Assembly: GCF_003628555.1 (NCBI RefSeq)
Contig: NZ_CP021731.1
Location: 1,612,001-1,676,000 of the forward strand
Source: Azoarcus sp. DN11
GTDB lineage: Bacteria; Pseudomonadota; Gammaproteobacteria; Burkholderiales; Rhodocyclaceae
Direction of reading: 5' to 3'
DNA length: 64,000 bases
Shown: positions 57,101 to 64,000 of the stretch, one piece after another
How positions within the stretch are numbered: position 1 is the first letter of the stretch
Layout: the number at the start of each line of letters is the position of its first letter
The notes under the pieces: generated by a model
What the model was told of the DNA's origin: nothing
Seen by the model: the letters and a program-made list of their open reading frames with translations, nothing else
The model's database searches: none
Translations under genes and position numbers: made by a program

Positions 57101-58758
57101 TGTCGGTCAACGCCTCCGTGTTCCGCGGCGCCGACGGGCGGATTGCCGGCATCTTCGCGTCCGCGCGCGACGTTTCCGAGCAGTCGCGGCTGCAGAACCA
57201 GGTCGTCGAGCAGCAGGCCTACAACCGCTCGCTGATCGAAGCGTCGCCCGATGCGCTGTTTGCGATCGCCCCCGACGGCATCATCACCGACGTGAACGAG
57301 GAGGCGACGCGGCTGACCGGTTTCACCCGCAAGCATCTGCTGAACTCGCCGTTCCAGGGCTACTTCACCGAGCCGGGCCGCGCGCGCGCCGCCGTCGTGC
57401 GGACGCTCGCCGAACGGCGCGTGATCGGTTACGAGCTGGTTTTGGTGACCCGTGCGGCCCGCCGCCTGCTGGTGAGCTTCAACGCCGGCGTGTTCACCGA
57501 TGCGGCCGGCGCCCCGCTGGGCATCCTCGCCGTGGCGCGCGACATCACGGCGCAGAAGGAGCTCGAAGGGCAGCTGCGCGCCCAGCAGATCTACACGCGC
57601 TCGCTGATCGAGTCGAACATCGACGCGATGGTGACGACCGACGCGCTGGGCGTGATCAGCGACGTCAATCAGCAGATGGAGATCCTGACCGGCTGCACGC
57701 GCGAGGAGCTGATCGGCACGCCGTGCCGGAACTATGTCACTGAACCGGCGCGGGCCGACGAGGCGATCCGGCTGGTGCTGCAGGAAGGGCGCGTGACCAA
57801 CTATGAACTCACGGTGCGGAACAAGGATGGCAACCAGACCGTCGTGAGCTACAACGCGACGACCTTTACCGACCAGTCCGGCGAGCTGCGCGGCGTGTTC
57901 GCCGCCGCGCGCGACGTCACCGAGCGCACCATCTTCGAGCAGGCGCTGCAGGAAAAGAACCTCGAGCTGGAAAACGCCAACCTCGCCAAGGACCGCTTCC
58001 TTGCGAGCATCAGCCACGAGTTGCGCACACCGCTCAACGCGATCATCGGCTACACGGGCACGCTGCTGATGGAACTGCCGGGACCGCTCACCGAGGAACA
58101 GCAGACGCAGCTCAGCACCGTCGAGACGAGCGCGCAGCACCTGCTGTCGCTGATCAACGACCTGCTCGACCTCGCGAAGATCGAGTCCGGCAAGGTGGAA
58201 CTCCACCCGACCCCGGTGGTCTGCCAGGAAGTGGTGAACGAGGTCGCCGCCGCGCTCGCACCGCTCGCCGAGAGCCGGGGTATCCGCTTTGCGGTCAAGC
58301 AGCCGCGACGGCGCGTGGTGGTGCATACCGATCGGCGGGCCTTCAGCCAGATCCTGATCAACTTCGCGAACAACGCGGTCAAGTTCACCGAACGCGGCAG
58401 CGTGCGCATCGAAGTGGCTGAATGCGAGGAGAATGGACAGGCGATGGCCAAAGTCGATGTCGTCGATACCGGGGTGGGTATCCGGCCCGAGGATCAGGCC
58501 AAGCTCTTCCAGGCGTTCCAGCAGGTCGGCACCGTGCATCGCGAGGAAGGCACGGGACTCGGGCTGCACCTGTGCCAGCGCCTGGCCGGTCTGATCGGGG
58601 CGCATATCGAATTCGCGAGCGAGTACGGCCGCGGCAGCCGCTTCACCTTGTACCTGCCGCTGCAGCAGGCAGCTGGCGGAGCCGAGCCGGCGAGGGTGCG
58701 CGGCGGCCGGCGGGTGCGGCATCCGGTGGCCATCGCGGCGAGTCCCGCGCACGAGTGA
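54169..58758 (+). CDS. Soluble hybrid-type sensor kinase with ten tandem PAS domains
   Basis: A 1529-residue cytoplasmic histidine kinase. One diverged PAS (about residues 20-145) is followed by nine PAS units of exactly 124 residues each, then HisKA (FLASISHELRTPLNAIIGY) and an ATPase (INFANNAVKFTERG, VDTGVGI, GTGLGLHLCQRLA). It has no receiver and no membrane segment. Starts at 54169 and 54175 are both possible; the frame extends to GTG 54121. It heads an operon with three more signalling genes. The ligands of the PAS domains are unknown. Confidence 0.85.
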   Translation: MTMTQLFDRNIVGDAGSAVEFVSSILQASTEYSIIGQDLSGTIVLWNEGARRLYGYAPEEVVGRAAGAMLHTPEDVRAGLPQQILRAALRDGKWEGTVRRVRKSGEQFTARVTLTLRHDGNGKANGYLLISKDISEERRLAGELQATQFYTRSLIESSIDALMTTDLLGVISDLNQQMEALTGYTREELIGSPFKQYFTDPQRAETGIKRALQHGRVTNYELTARARDGRTTLVSYNAATFRDANGKLQGVFASARDITEQKKLEYQLRESEAYNRGLIEASVDGLIAVDAAGVITDVNEQMCRMTGYGREDLVGTPFADYFVDAEAAEAGVRETLDRGIVTDYVLTLATRDRRELQVSFNASVFRDPSRDVRGIFASARDITEPARLQAQLAEARTYNRGLIEASLDGLIIVDPLMVITDVNESMCRLTGYAREALIGSPFPDYFADRKRAAEGVRLTLDTGAVTNYELRLLGQDGRDRLVSLNAAIFRDAAGAVRGIFASARDTTEQARLQTQLADERAYNRGLIEASVDALVTVDEAMRITDVNETMCRLVGRRRSQLVGSAFQAYFRDPERAAEGVRLTFREGSVANYVLTLQLADGRELPVSLNAAVFSDTAGNVRGIFASARDISAHKQLEEKLQDSHFYTRSLVESNIDGLMTTDPLGIITDVNRQMETLTGCAREELIGLPFKQFFTEAARAEEAIRLVLQEGRVTNYELTVSSKKGDTTRVAYNATTFYDQAGKLQGVFAAARDITEQKKLEEQLREQQGYLRGLIESSVDGLVTVDPEGFITDVNDRMCHMTGYSRAELLGSPFSDYFTSPEQARAGVEQTLEVGYVTELALTLVARTRRELQVSFNASVFKDAAGLVRGIFASARDITDRVRLEEQLREQQTYLRGLIEASVDGLVTVDPEGFITDVNESMCRLSGTPRGELIGTPFKQYFSDPASADLGLRRTLAEGVVTNYALVLRAKSGRKATVSVNASVFRGADGRIAGIFASARDVSEQSRLQNQVVEQQAYNRSLIEASPDALFAIAPDGIITDVNEEATRLTGFTRKHLLNSPFQGYFTEPGRARAAVVRTLAERRVIGYELVLVTRAARRLLVSFNAGVFTDAAGAPLGILAVARDITAQKELEGQLRAQQIYTRSLIESNIDAMVTTDALGVISDVNQQMEILTGCTREELIGTPCRNYVTEPARADEAIRLVLQEGRVTNYELTVRNKDGNQTVVSYNATTFTDQSGELRGVFAAARDVTERTIFEQALQEKNLELENANLAKDRFLASISHELRTPLNAIIGYTGTLLMELPGPLTEEQQTQLSTVETSAQHLLSLINDLLDLAKIESGKVELHPTPVVCQEVVNEVAAALAPLAESRGIRFAVKQPRRRVVVHTDRRAFSQILINFANNAVKFTERGSVRIEVAECEENGQAMAKVDVVDTGVGIRPEDQAKLFQAFQQVGTVHREEGTGLGLHLCQRLAGLIGAHIEFASEYGRGSRFTLYLPLQQAAGGAEPARVRGGRRVRHPVAIAASPAHE
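54616..57963 (+). repeat. Nine tandem 372-bp PAS-coding repeats
   Basis: Each unit begins with a TAC codon preceding the (R/T)(G/S)L(I/V)E motif, at 54616, 54988, 55360, 55732, 56104, 56476, 56848, 57220 and 57592: exactly 372 bp apart, with no net insertion or deletion. Units fall into two sequence types in the order A-B-B-B-A-B-B-B-A. A units read MTTDxLG and VTNYELT; B units read VDxxxxITDVNExMCR. Confidence 0.9.
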
Positions 58759-58767
58759 GTGAGCGCC

Positions 58768-59190
58768 ATGGGGGCACGCATCCTGGTCATCGAGGACAAT
58801 GCGCCGAACCGCAACCTGATGAGCTATCTCATCACCGCCTTCGGCCACACGCCGATCACCGCCGAGAATGGCGTGTCCGGCATCGAGACCGCCGAGCGCG
58901 AGAAACCCGACCTGATCGTCTGCGATATCCAGATGCCCGGTATCGACGGCTACGAGGTCGCGCGCCGCCTCAAGGGCGACCCGTGCCTCGAACCGATTCC
59001 GCTGGTGGCGGTGACCGCGTATGCGATGGTCGGCGACCAGGAACGGGTGCTCGCCGCCGGCTTCGACGGCTACATCCCGAAACCGATCGTGCCGCGCGCC
59101 TTCGTCGGTCAGCTCGAAGTCTTCCTGCACCGCAGGCGCCGGACGGGCAACGGACGCAAGGCGCCGGCCCCGCCCGGCGACGGTCCATGA
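58768..59190 (+). CDS. Stand-alone response-regulator receiver (CheY/DivK-like)
   Basis: A 140-residue receiver: ILVIEDNAPNRNLMSYL with the acidic pair, phosphoacceptor Asp in LIVCDIQMPGIDGYEVAR, and the Lys in GYIPKPIVPRAF. No output domain. It starts 10 bp after the ten-PAS kinase stop (ATG 58768; GTG 58759 possible) and its stop overlaps the next ATG (ATGA). It probably takes phosphate from the upstream kinase. Confidence 0.9.
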   Translation: MGARILVIEDNAPNRNLMSYLITAFGHTPITAENGVSGIETAEREKPDLIVCDIQMPGIDGYEVARRLKGDPCLEPIPLVAVTAYAMVGDQERVLAAGFDGYIPKPIVPRAFVGQLEVFLHRRRRTGNGRKAPAPPGDGP

Positions 59191-61295
59191 GCAAGATCCT
59201 GGTCGTCGACGACCGCCCCACGAACCGGCAGTTTCTCGTGACCCTGCTCGGCTACGCCGGCCACCGCCTGCTGGAGGCCGCCGACGGCCTGCAGGGACTC
59301 GAACTGGTGCGTGCCGAGCGGCCCGACCTGGTGATCAGCGACATCCTGATGCCCGGCATGGACGGCTGCACGATGGTGGAGCACATGCACGACGATCCCG
59401 CGCTGTGCGGCATTCCGGTGATCTTCTATACCGCGACCTACCGCCTCGGCGAGGCCCGGACGCTCGCGCGGGGGGTAGGCGCCGCACGCGTGCTGTCGAA
59501 ACCGAGCCGGCCGCAGGAGATTCTCGACGCCGTCGCCGATGCGCTCGCTGCGGAGGCTGCGCCGTCGGCCGAATCCGTTGCCGCGGAGCCTGAATCCGCA
59601 CCGGAAAGCAGACCCGAGTCCGACTCCGAGGCCGAGCAGCTGCTCAATCTCGAAGGCGTCAGCCTGCAACTCGCCGCGCTGCTCGAGCTCGGTTTCGATC
59701 TGGTGGCGGAACGCGATCCGCAGCAGCTGATGGAATTGTTCTGCCACGCCGCGCTCAAGCTGATGGGCGCCCGCCATGCCGTCGTCGCCGTTTTCGGACG
59801 GGATGCGGAGCGATTACGCCACTACGTTGCCAGCTCGGCCGACTCACCGCTGCCCGCGGGCCTCGTGCAGCCGCCGGTCGCGCCTGCGGCGTTGCTCGCG
59901 CGCCTGATGCAGGACAAGCGCCCGGTGCGGCTCGCCGATCCCGCCGAGATCGCGGCCGGCCTGCCGCCCAACCATCCGCCCCTTGCCGCCTTCCTCGGCG
60001 TGCCCCTGGTGTCGACGCGCAGGCGCTACGGCTGGCTGTATTTCGGCGACAAGCTCGGTGCGGCGGCCTTTGGCGAAGGCGACGAGCGCACCGCGCTGAC
60101 GCTGGCGGCGCAGGCCATCATCGGCTATGAGAACGCGCAGATGTATGCGCTGCTCGAGCGGCACGCCGCGAAGCTGCAGCGCGAGGTCGGCGAACGCCTG
60201 CGGGCCGAGCGCAAGTTCCGCGGCCTGCTCGAGGCGGCCCCCGATGCGATGGTCGTGGCCGATGCCGGCGGCCGGATCATCTTCGCGAACTCGCAGACCG
60301 AGGCCTTGTTCGGGTACGCGCGCGGCGAGCTGCTGGGCGAGTCGCTGGAGGTCCTGGTGCCGGAGCGCCTGCGCGAGCAGCATGCGCGGCATCGCCATCA
60401 TTACGGCAAGGCCCCCACGAACCGCCCGATGGGCGCGCTCGGCCTCGAGCTGCGGGGCCGTCGCCGGGACGGCGGAGAGTTTCCGGTCGAGATCAGCCTG
60501 AGCCCGCTCGAGGCCGAGGAAGGGTTGCTGGTGACGGCCGCGATCCGCGATGTCACCGAGCGCGAGCGCGCGAAGACGCGCCTCGAGGAAGCCAGCCAGC
60601 GGATGCAGCTGCTGTCGCAGCGCGTGCTCGAGGCCCAGGAAGTGGAACGCCGCCGCATCGCGCATGAACTGCACGACGAAATCGGCCAGGCGCTCACGGC
60701 GATGAAGATCAACCTCGAGTTCGCGCTGCAGCAGGCCGGATCGAACGGCCAGGCGCGCCGCCTGAAGGAGTGCGTGCTCATCGTCGAACACACCCTGAGC
60801 CAGGTGCGCAGCCTGTCGCTCGACCTGCGCCCGCCGCAGCTCGAAGAGCTCGGGCTGGTCGCAGCGCTGCGCTGGCACGTGGACCGCCAGGCCAAGACGG
60901 CGGGCATCACCCCGCATTTCGTTGCGAGCCCGCTGCCGCGGCGCCTGCACCCGGCGATCGAGACTGCGTGCTTCCGCGTCGCGCAGGAAGCGCTGACCAA
61001 CGTCGTGCGCCACGCGCGGGCGCAGCAGGTGTGGATCTTCCTCGCCAAGCGCGAGGGCGAACTGCACCTGAGCGTGCGCGACGACGGCGCCGGCTTCGAC
61101 GTGCAGGCCGCGCGCGGGCTCGCGGCCAAGGGCGGCAGCGTCGGCCTGCTCGGCATGCAGGAGCGCGTGATGCTGGTCGGCGGCCGCCTCGAAATCCGCG
61201 CCGAGACGGGAGCGGGCACCGAAATCCGCGCCGCCTTCCCGCTGCCCCCGCGGCGGCGGCGCACCGACAACCGGCACGCGGAGGAAATGCGATGA
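59187..61295 (+). CDS. Receiver-GAF-PAS-NarX-type hybrid sensor kinase
   Basis: A 702-residue protein. The receiver domain (1-125) has LVISDILMPGMDG. A Glu/Ser/Pro-rich linker leads to GAF (about 170-310), PAS (about 330-455; IIFANSQTEALFGY), HisKA_3 (RRRIAHELHDEIGQALTAMK) and HATPase (DDGAGFD, GLLGMQERV). HisKA_3 kinases phosphorylate NarL-type regulators, and one follows with a 4-bp ATGA overlap. The N-terminal receiver could accept phosphate from the upstream kinase. Confidence 0.9.
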   Translation: MSKILVVDDRPTNRQFLVTLLGYAGHRLLEAADGLQGLELVRAERPDLVISDILMPGMDGCTMVEHMHDDPALCGIPVIFYTATYRLGEARTLARGVGAARVLSKPSRPQEILDAVADALAAEAAPSAESVAAEPESAPESRPESDSEAEQLLNLEGVSLQLAALLELGFDLVAERDPQQLMELFCHAALKLMGARHAVVAVFGRDAERLRHYVASSADSPLPAGLVQPPVAPAALLARLMQDKRPVRLADPAEIAAGLPPNHPPLAAFLGVPLVSTRRRYGWLYFGDKLGAAAFGEGDERTALTLAAQAIIGYENAQMYALLERHAAKLQREVGERLRAERKFRGLLEAAPDAMVVADAGGRIIFANSQTEALFGYARGELLGESLEVLVPERLREQHARHRHHYGKAPTNRPMGALGLELRGRRRDGGEFPVEISLSPLEAEEGLLVTAAIRDVTERERAKTRLEEASQRMQLLSQRVLEAQEVERRRIAHELHDEIGQALTAMKINLEFALQQAGSNGQARRLKECVLIVEHTLSQVRSLSLDLRPPQLEELGLVAALRWHVDRQAKTAGITPHFVASPLPRRLHPAIETACFRVAQEALTNVVRHARAQQVWIFLAKREGELHLSVRDDGAGFDVQAARGLAAKGGSVGLLGMQERVMLVGGRLEIRAETGAGTEIRAAFPLPPRRRRTDNRHAEEMR

Positions 61296-61945
61296 AACCG
61301 ATCTCCGTGCTCGTCGCCGACGACCACACGCTGGTGCGCGCCGGTATCCGTTCGCTGCTCGAGAGTTTCGGCGGGGTCGAGGTCGTGGCCGAGGCCAGCG
61401 ACGGCCGCGAAGCGATCGCGCTGCTGCGCACTCACACCCCCGACCTGATCCTGATGGACATCGCGATGCGCGGCCTCAACGGCCTGGAAGCAGCGGCGCG
61501 CATCCGCAAGAGCCACCCGAAGATCCGCATCATCATGCTGTCGATGCACGCCAGCGAGGAATACGTGATGCAGGCGCTGCGCTCGGGCGCGGCGGGCTAC
61601 CTGCTCAAGGACTCCGCGACGCTGGAGCTCGAGCTCGCGCTGAAGGCCGTCATGAACGGCGAGACCTACCTGAGCCCGCCGATCTCGAAACAGGTCGTCG
61701 AAAGCTACATGAACCGGGTCGGCGACGAGCAGGGCACCGCGGTGCAGCTGACCCCGCGCCAGCGCGAGATCCTCCAGCTCATCGTCGAAGGGTTCAGCAC
61801 CAAGGACATCGCCGCGCGCCTGCATCTGAGCACCAAGACGGTCGAAACCCACCGCACCAAGCTCATGGAGCGCCTCGACATCCACGACATCCCGGGCCTC
61901 GTGCGCTACGCGATCCGCGTCGGCATCTCCACGGCCGACAAGTAA
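61292..61945 (+). CDS. NarL/FixJ-type response regulator
   Basis: A 217-residue regulator: receiver (ADDHTLVRAG, LILMDIAMRGLNG, LLKDSA) and LuxR-type HTH (LTPRQREILQLIVEGFSTKDIAARLHLSTKTVETHR). Its start overlaps the preceding kinase (ATGA), the natural partner. Targets are unknown. It is the last gene of the phosphorelay operon. Confidence 0.92.
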   Translation: MKPISVLVADDHTLVRAGIRSLLESFGGVEVVAEASDGREAIALLRTHTPDLILMDIAMRGLNGLEAAARIRKSHPKIRIIMLSMHASEEYVMQALRSGAAGYLLKDSATLELELALKAVMNGETYLSPPISKQVVESYMNRVGDEQGTAVQLTPRQREILQLIVEGFSTKDIAARLHLSTKTVETHRTKLMERLDIHDIPGLVRYAIRVGISTADK

Positions 61946-61966
61946 GGGGAACAGGCGTCCTCCGCC

Positions 61967-63598
61967 TCAGTTCGCGGCCATGTCCGAGGTGTCTGCCCGG
62001 CCGCCGACGGCTTCGGCGACATAGCGGCGCATCTGTGGCGCCTCGGGGCCGACGTGGAAGGCGAGCCGGCGTTCGCGCAGGCCGAGATCGGCCGCGGTGA
62101 AGCGCTCCAGGCGTCGCTGGTGCTCGACCCAGTTCTCGTCGAGGAAGTATTCGATGTAGCGCTCGGGCCGCGTCGTGTCGCGGAACAGGCCCCACGAAAG
62201 GGCTCCCTGGCGCAGGCGGGCGCGGCGGGTTTCCTGCATCACGGCATTGAAGTCGGCCGCGCGCGCCGGATCGATCAGGTACTCGATGGTCACCATCACC
62301 GGCCCCTTGTCGGGCGGGATCTCGATCACCGGCGGAGGTACGCGTACGGTGGGCCGGGCAGGGGTCAGATCCTCGTCATGCGCGCCGATGGTGACATGGC
62401 GGCGCGTCAGCAGCAGCACCGCCGGGCCGACCACGGAAGCCACGACGATGCTGGTCGTGACCGACGTGAGGGTCGCGATGTAGCCCCACACGGCCGCGCC
62501 GGCGGCGCTGCCGCCCATCAGCGCCATCTGGTAGATCGACATGCCGCGGGCGCGCACCCAGTTCGGGAGCCCCATCTGCGCGACGACGGTCAGCGAGTTC
62601 GCGGCGGAGATCCAGGCCATGCCGGCCACGACCATGGCCGGGACGGCGATCCATAGCGTCGGCACGAGCACCACGATGACCGCGCACGCGGCATGCAGGA
62701 GGGTGCTCCAGCGGACGAAGGCTTCGCGTTCGAGCCGTTTCCGCAGACGTGTGAGGTTCAGCGCCGCGATGATCGCGCCGCTGCCCATCGCTGCGAGCAG
62801 CGTGGTGTAGGCGCCGGCGCCGCCGCCGTGCACGTCGCGCGCGACGAGCGGAAGCAGGGCGGTGAGGGACGTGGATTGCAGGAAGAAGAGGAAGATGCGC
62901 GCGAGCACGGCGCGCATCGGTGGCGATTGCATGACGTGCTGCAGGCCGACGCGCATCGCGGCGACGAATCGCTCGCCGGGCAGGGTGCTGACTTTCGGTT
63001 CGGACCGCCAGCGCAGGATGAGCGTGAAGGCGACGATTGCCAGCAGCGAGTTGAGCAGGAACACGTAGGCACTGCCGGCGCTGGCGATCAAGGCCCCGGC
63101 GACGACCGGCCCGATGATGCGCGACATGTTCATCGCGACGCCGTTCAGCGCCAGCGCGGCCGGCAGCTCGTGGCGCGGCACGAGGTCCGGGATGATCGCG
63201 GCGAACACCGGCCAGCGCAGCGCGAGGCCGATGCCGTTGGCGAACGTGAGCGCGAGCAGCAGTTCGGCGGTGAGCCGACCGGTGAAAGCCAGCCCGCTCA
63301 GTACCACGGCGACGATCGCGACCCACAGCTGCGTCGCGGCGAAATATTTGCGCCGGTCGATGATGTCGGCGAGGGCGCCGCTCGGCAGGCCGAGCACGAA
63401 CACCGGCAGCGTCGACGCGGCCTGCACCATCGCCACCATGAAGGCGCTGCCGGACAATGAAGTCATGAGCCAGGCCGAGGCGACGTCGTTCATCCACATC
63501 GTGACGTTCGCCGCGAGCCAGGCGAGCCACAACATGCGGAACACGGGCTGGCGCAGCGGCGCGATGGCGGACGGACTGACGTCGGCGTCGTTGGGCAA
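61967..63598 (-). CDS. MFS exporter with a C-terminal monooxygenase-like tail
   Basis: A 543-residue protein. Residues 1-410 form an MFS_3-type facilitator (FRMLWLAWLAANVTMWMNDVASAWL, LPSGALADIIDRRK). A further roughly 110-residue domain (VMVTIEYLIDPARAADFNAV ... RERYIEYFLDEN-like) resembles an antibiotic-biosynthesis-monooxygenase ferredoxin-like fold. The TTG at 63598 is chosen because AAGGGAG precedes it and no ATG fits; the open frame extends beyond into intergenic sequence. Substrate unknown. Confidence 0.8.
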   Translation of the reverse strand: MPNDADVSPSAIAPLRQPVFRMLWLAWLAANVTMWMNDVASAWLMTSLSGSAFMVAMVQAASTLPVFVLGLPSGALADIIDRRKYFAATQLWVAIVAVVLSGLAFTGRLTAELLLALTFANGIGLALRWPVFAAIIPDLVPRHELPAALALNGVAMNMSRIIGPVVAGALIASAGSAYVFLLNSLLAIVAFTLILRWRSEPKVSTLPGERFVAAMRVGLQHVMQSPPMRAVLARIFLFFLQSTSLTALLPLVARDVHGGGAGAYTTLLAAMGSGAIIAALNLTRLRKRLEREAFVRWSTLLHAACAVIVVLVPTLWIAVPAMVVAGMAWISAANSLTVVAQMGLPNWVRARGMSIYQMALMGGSAAGAAVWGYIATLTSVTTSIVVASVVGPAVLLLTRRHVTIGAHDEDLTPARPTVRVPPPVIEIPPDKGPVMVTIEYLIDPARAADFNAVMQETRRARLRQGALSWGLFRDTTRPERYIEYFLDENWVEHQRRLERFTAADLGLRERRLAFHVGPEAPQMRRYVAEAVGGRADTSDMAAN

Positions 63599-63786
63599 GG
63601 TTACTCCCTTCTTGTCTGCGCCAGACGATGAGCCTGGCCGGCCGGTTTGTCCGAGGAGTATAGCGGTCGCCGCGCGCGTGCATGAGGCGAGCCGCGATTT
63701 TGCCGCCGCGGGTGGCGGTTGCGCGTGGGGGTGTCCGGCGCCGGGCTGGATGTCGACCGGGGGGGTGTCGTGGAGTGCGTGCCTCC

Positions 63787-64000
63787 TCAGACCGCCACGT
63801 CCGGCTCGCCGCAATGCTCCAGGATGTCACGGCGGGCCGCATCGCGGAGTGCGAGCGCGGCGCTCCAGTCCTTGCCCTGGGGCAGGATCGGGCGGCCGAT
63901 CGTGACCGTGATCGGACCGCGGCGCGGGAGCCAGGTCCCGTCGGGCAGCACGGTGCGTGTGCCACGGATCGTCACCGGCACGACCGGCAGTTCCGCCGCG
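63787..64000 (-). CDS. Lysophospholipid acyltransferase-like protein, 3' part (cut by window edge)
   Basis: Only the C-terminal 70 residues are visible and the frame is open to the end of the window. AAELPVVPVTIRGTR followed by LP.GTWLPRRGPITVTIGRPI is the end of a PlsC-type acyltransferase. The HX4D active site would lie outside the window. Confidence 0.75.
   Translation of the reverse strand, partial: AAELPVVPVTIRGTRTVLPDGTWLPRRGPITVTIGRPILPQGKDWSAALALRDAARRDILEHCGEPDVAV

Noticed and set aside
54616..57963. The 372-bp tandem array as a CRISPR or satellite
   Set aside because: The units are coding, keep one frame throughout, and each encodes a PAS domain.
54091..59130. A 1679-codon open frame on the minus strand opposite the PAS kinase
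   Set aside because: It is a shadow of a high-GC repetitive gene: the plus strand gives conserved PAS, HisKA and ATPase domains, while the minus product is Arg/His/Ala-rich with no family pattern.

Overview
The window looks like a chromosome segment, or possibly a mobile catabolic island, from a high-GC denitrifying betaproteobacterium of the Rhodocyclales (Azoarcus/Aromatoleum/Thauera type). The main evidence is a complete set of anaerobic toluene genes. The bss operon (benzylsuccinate synthase and its activase) adds toluene to fumarate. The bbs operon (beta-oxidation of benzylsuccinate) converts the product to benzoyl-CoA. A TdiSR-type two-component system accompanies them. The species cannot be resolved by reading alone.

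Layout. 1-1082: 3' part of one tdiS and a complete tdiR. 1360-8427: an operon of a YCF48-like lipoprotein, a broken RND/MMPL exporter, a DUF1302 protein and a DUF1329 protein, closed by a strong terminator. 8537-17394: the bbs operon (bbsABCDEF, a small Cys-rich protein, bbsGH, a PEBP-like protein). 17395-20690: gene remnants around an intact DUF3141 gene. 20724-24774 (minus): amidohydrolase, epimerase, DUF4037 and a DUF4258-YgiT fusion. 24822-32990 (minus): bssDCABEF followed by DUF4125, a MoaD/ThiS-like protein and an unknown Cys-rich protein. 33306-35075: a second, complete tdiS followed by a tdiR reduced to its last codons. Three near-identical copies of TTAGGTGTNCGCACCAATTG lie upstream of the RND operon, the bbs operon and bssD; I infer that they are TdiR sites defining one toluene regulon.

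Right half. 35380: a secreted protein with Ig/cadherin-like modules. 37828-42243 (minus): a chromate-resistance operon (chrB, chrA, small lipoprotein, ChrB-C-like, MFS) behind a palindromic operator. 42539-44810: a pentaheme cytochrome c and a probable outer-membrane protein. 44922-49052: a sigma-54-type promoter, a DctA-like symporter, a TSUP permease and a DctB-like kinase with no DctD beside it. 49085-50310: periplasmic-type hypothetical proteins. 50563-54039: a SLOG/transmembrane protein next to a TIR-ATPase, a candidate immune or nucleotide-signalling pair. 54169-61945: a four-gene phosphorelay operon headed by a kinase with ten PAS domains, nine of them in an exact 372-bp tandem array. 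61967-64000: an MFS exporter and the 3' part of an acyltransferase.

The most unusual points are these: directly repeated tdiSR copies flank the ~33-kb toluene module, and one copy has lost tdiR by internal deletion; the three putative TdiR operators; the TIR/SLOG pair; the higher-order repeat in the PAS kinase; and the catalytically degenerate partner subunits BbsC and BbsE. No CRISPR array, rRNA, tRNA or intact insertion sequence was recognised.
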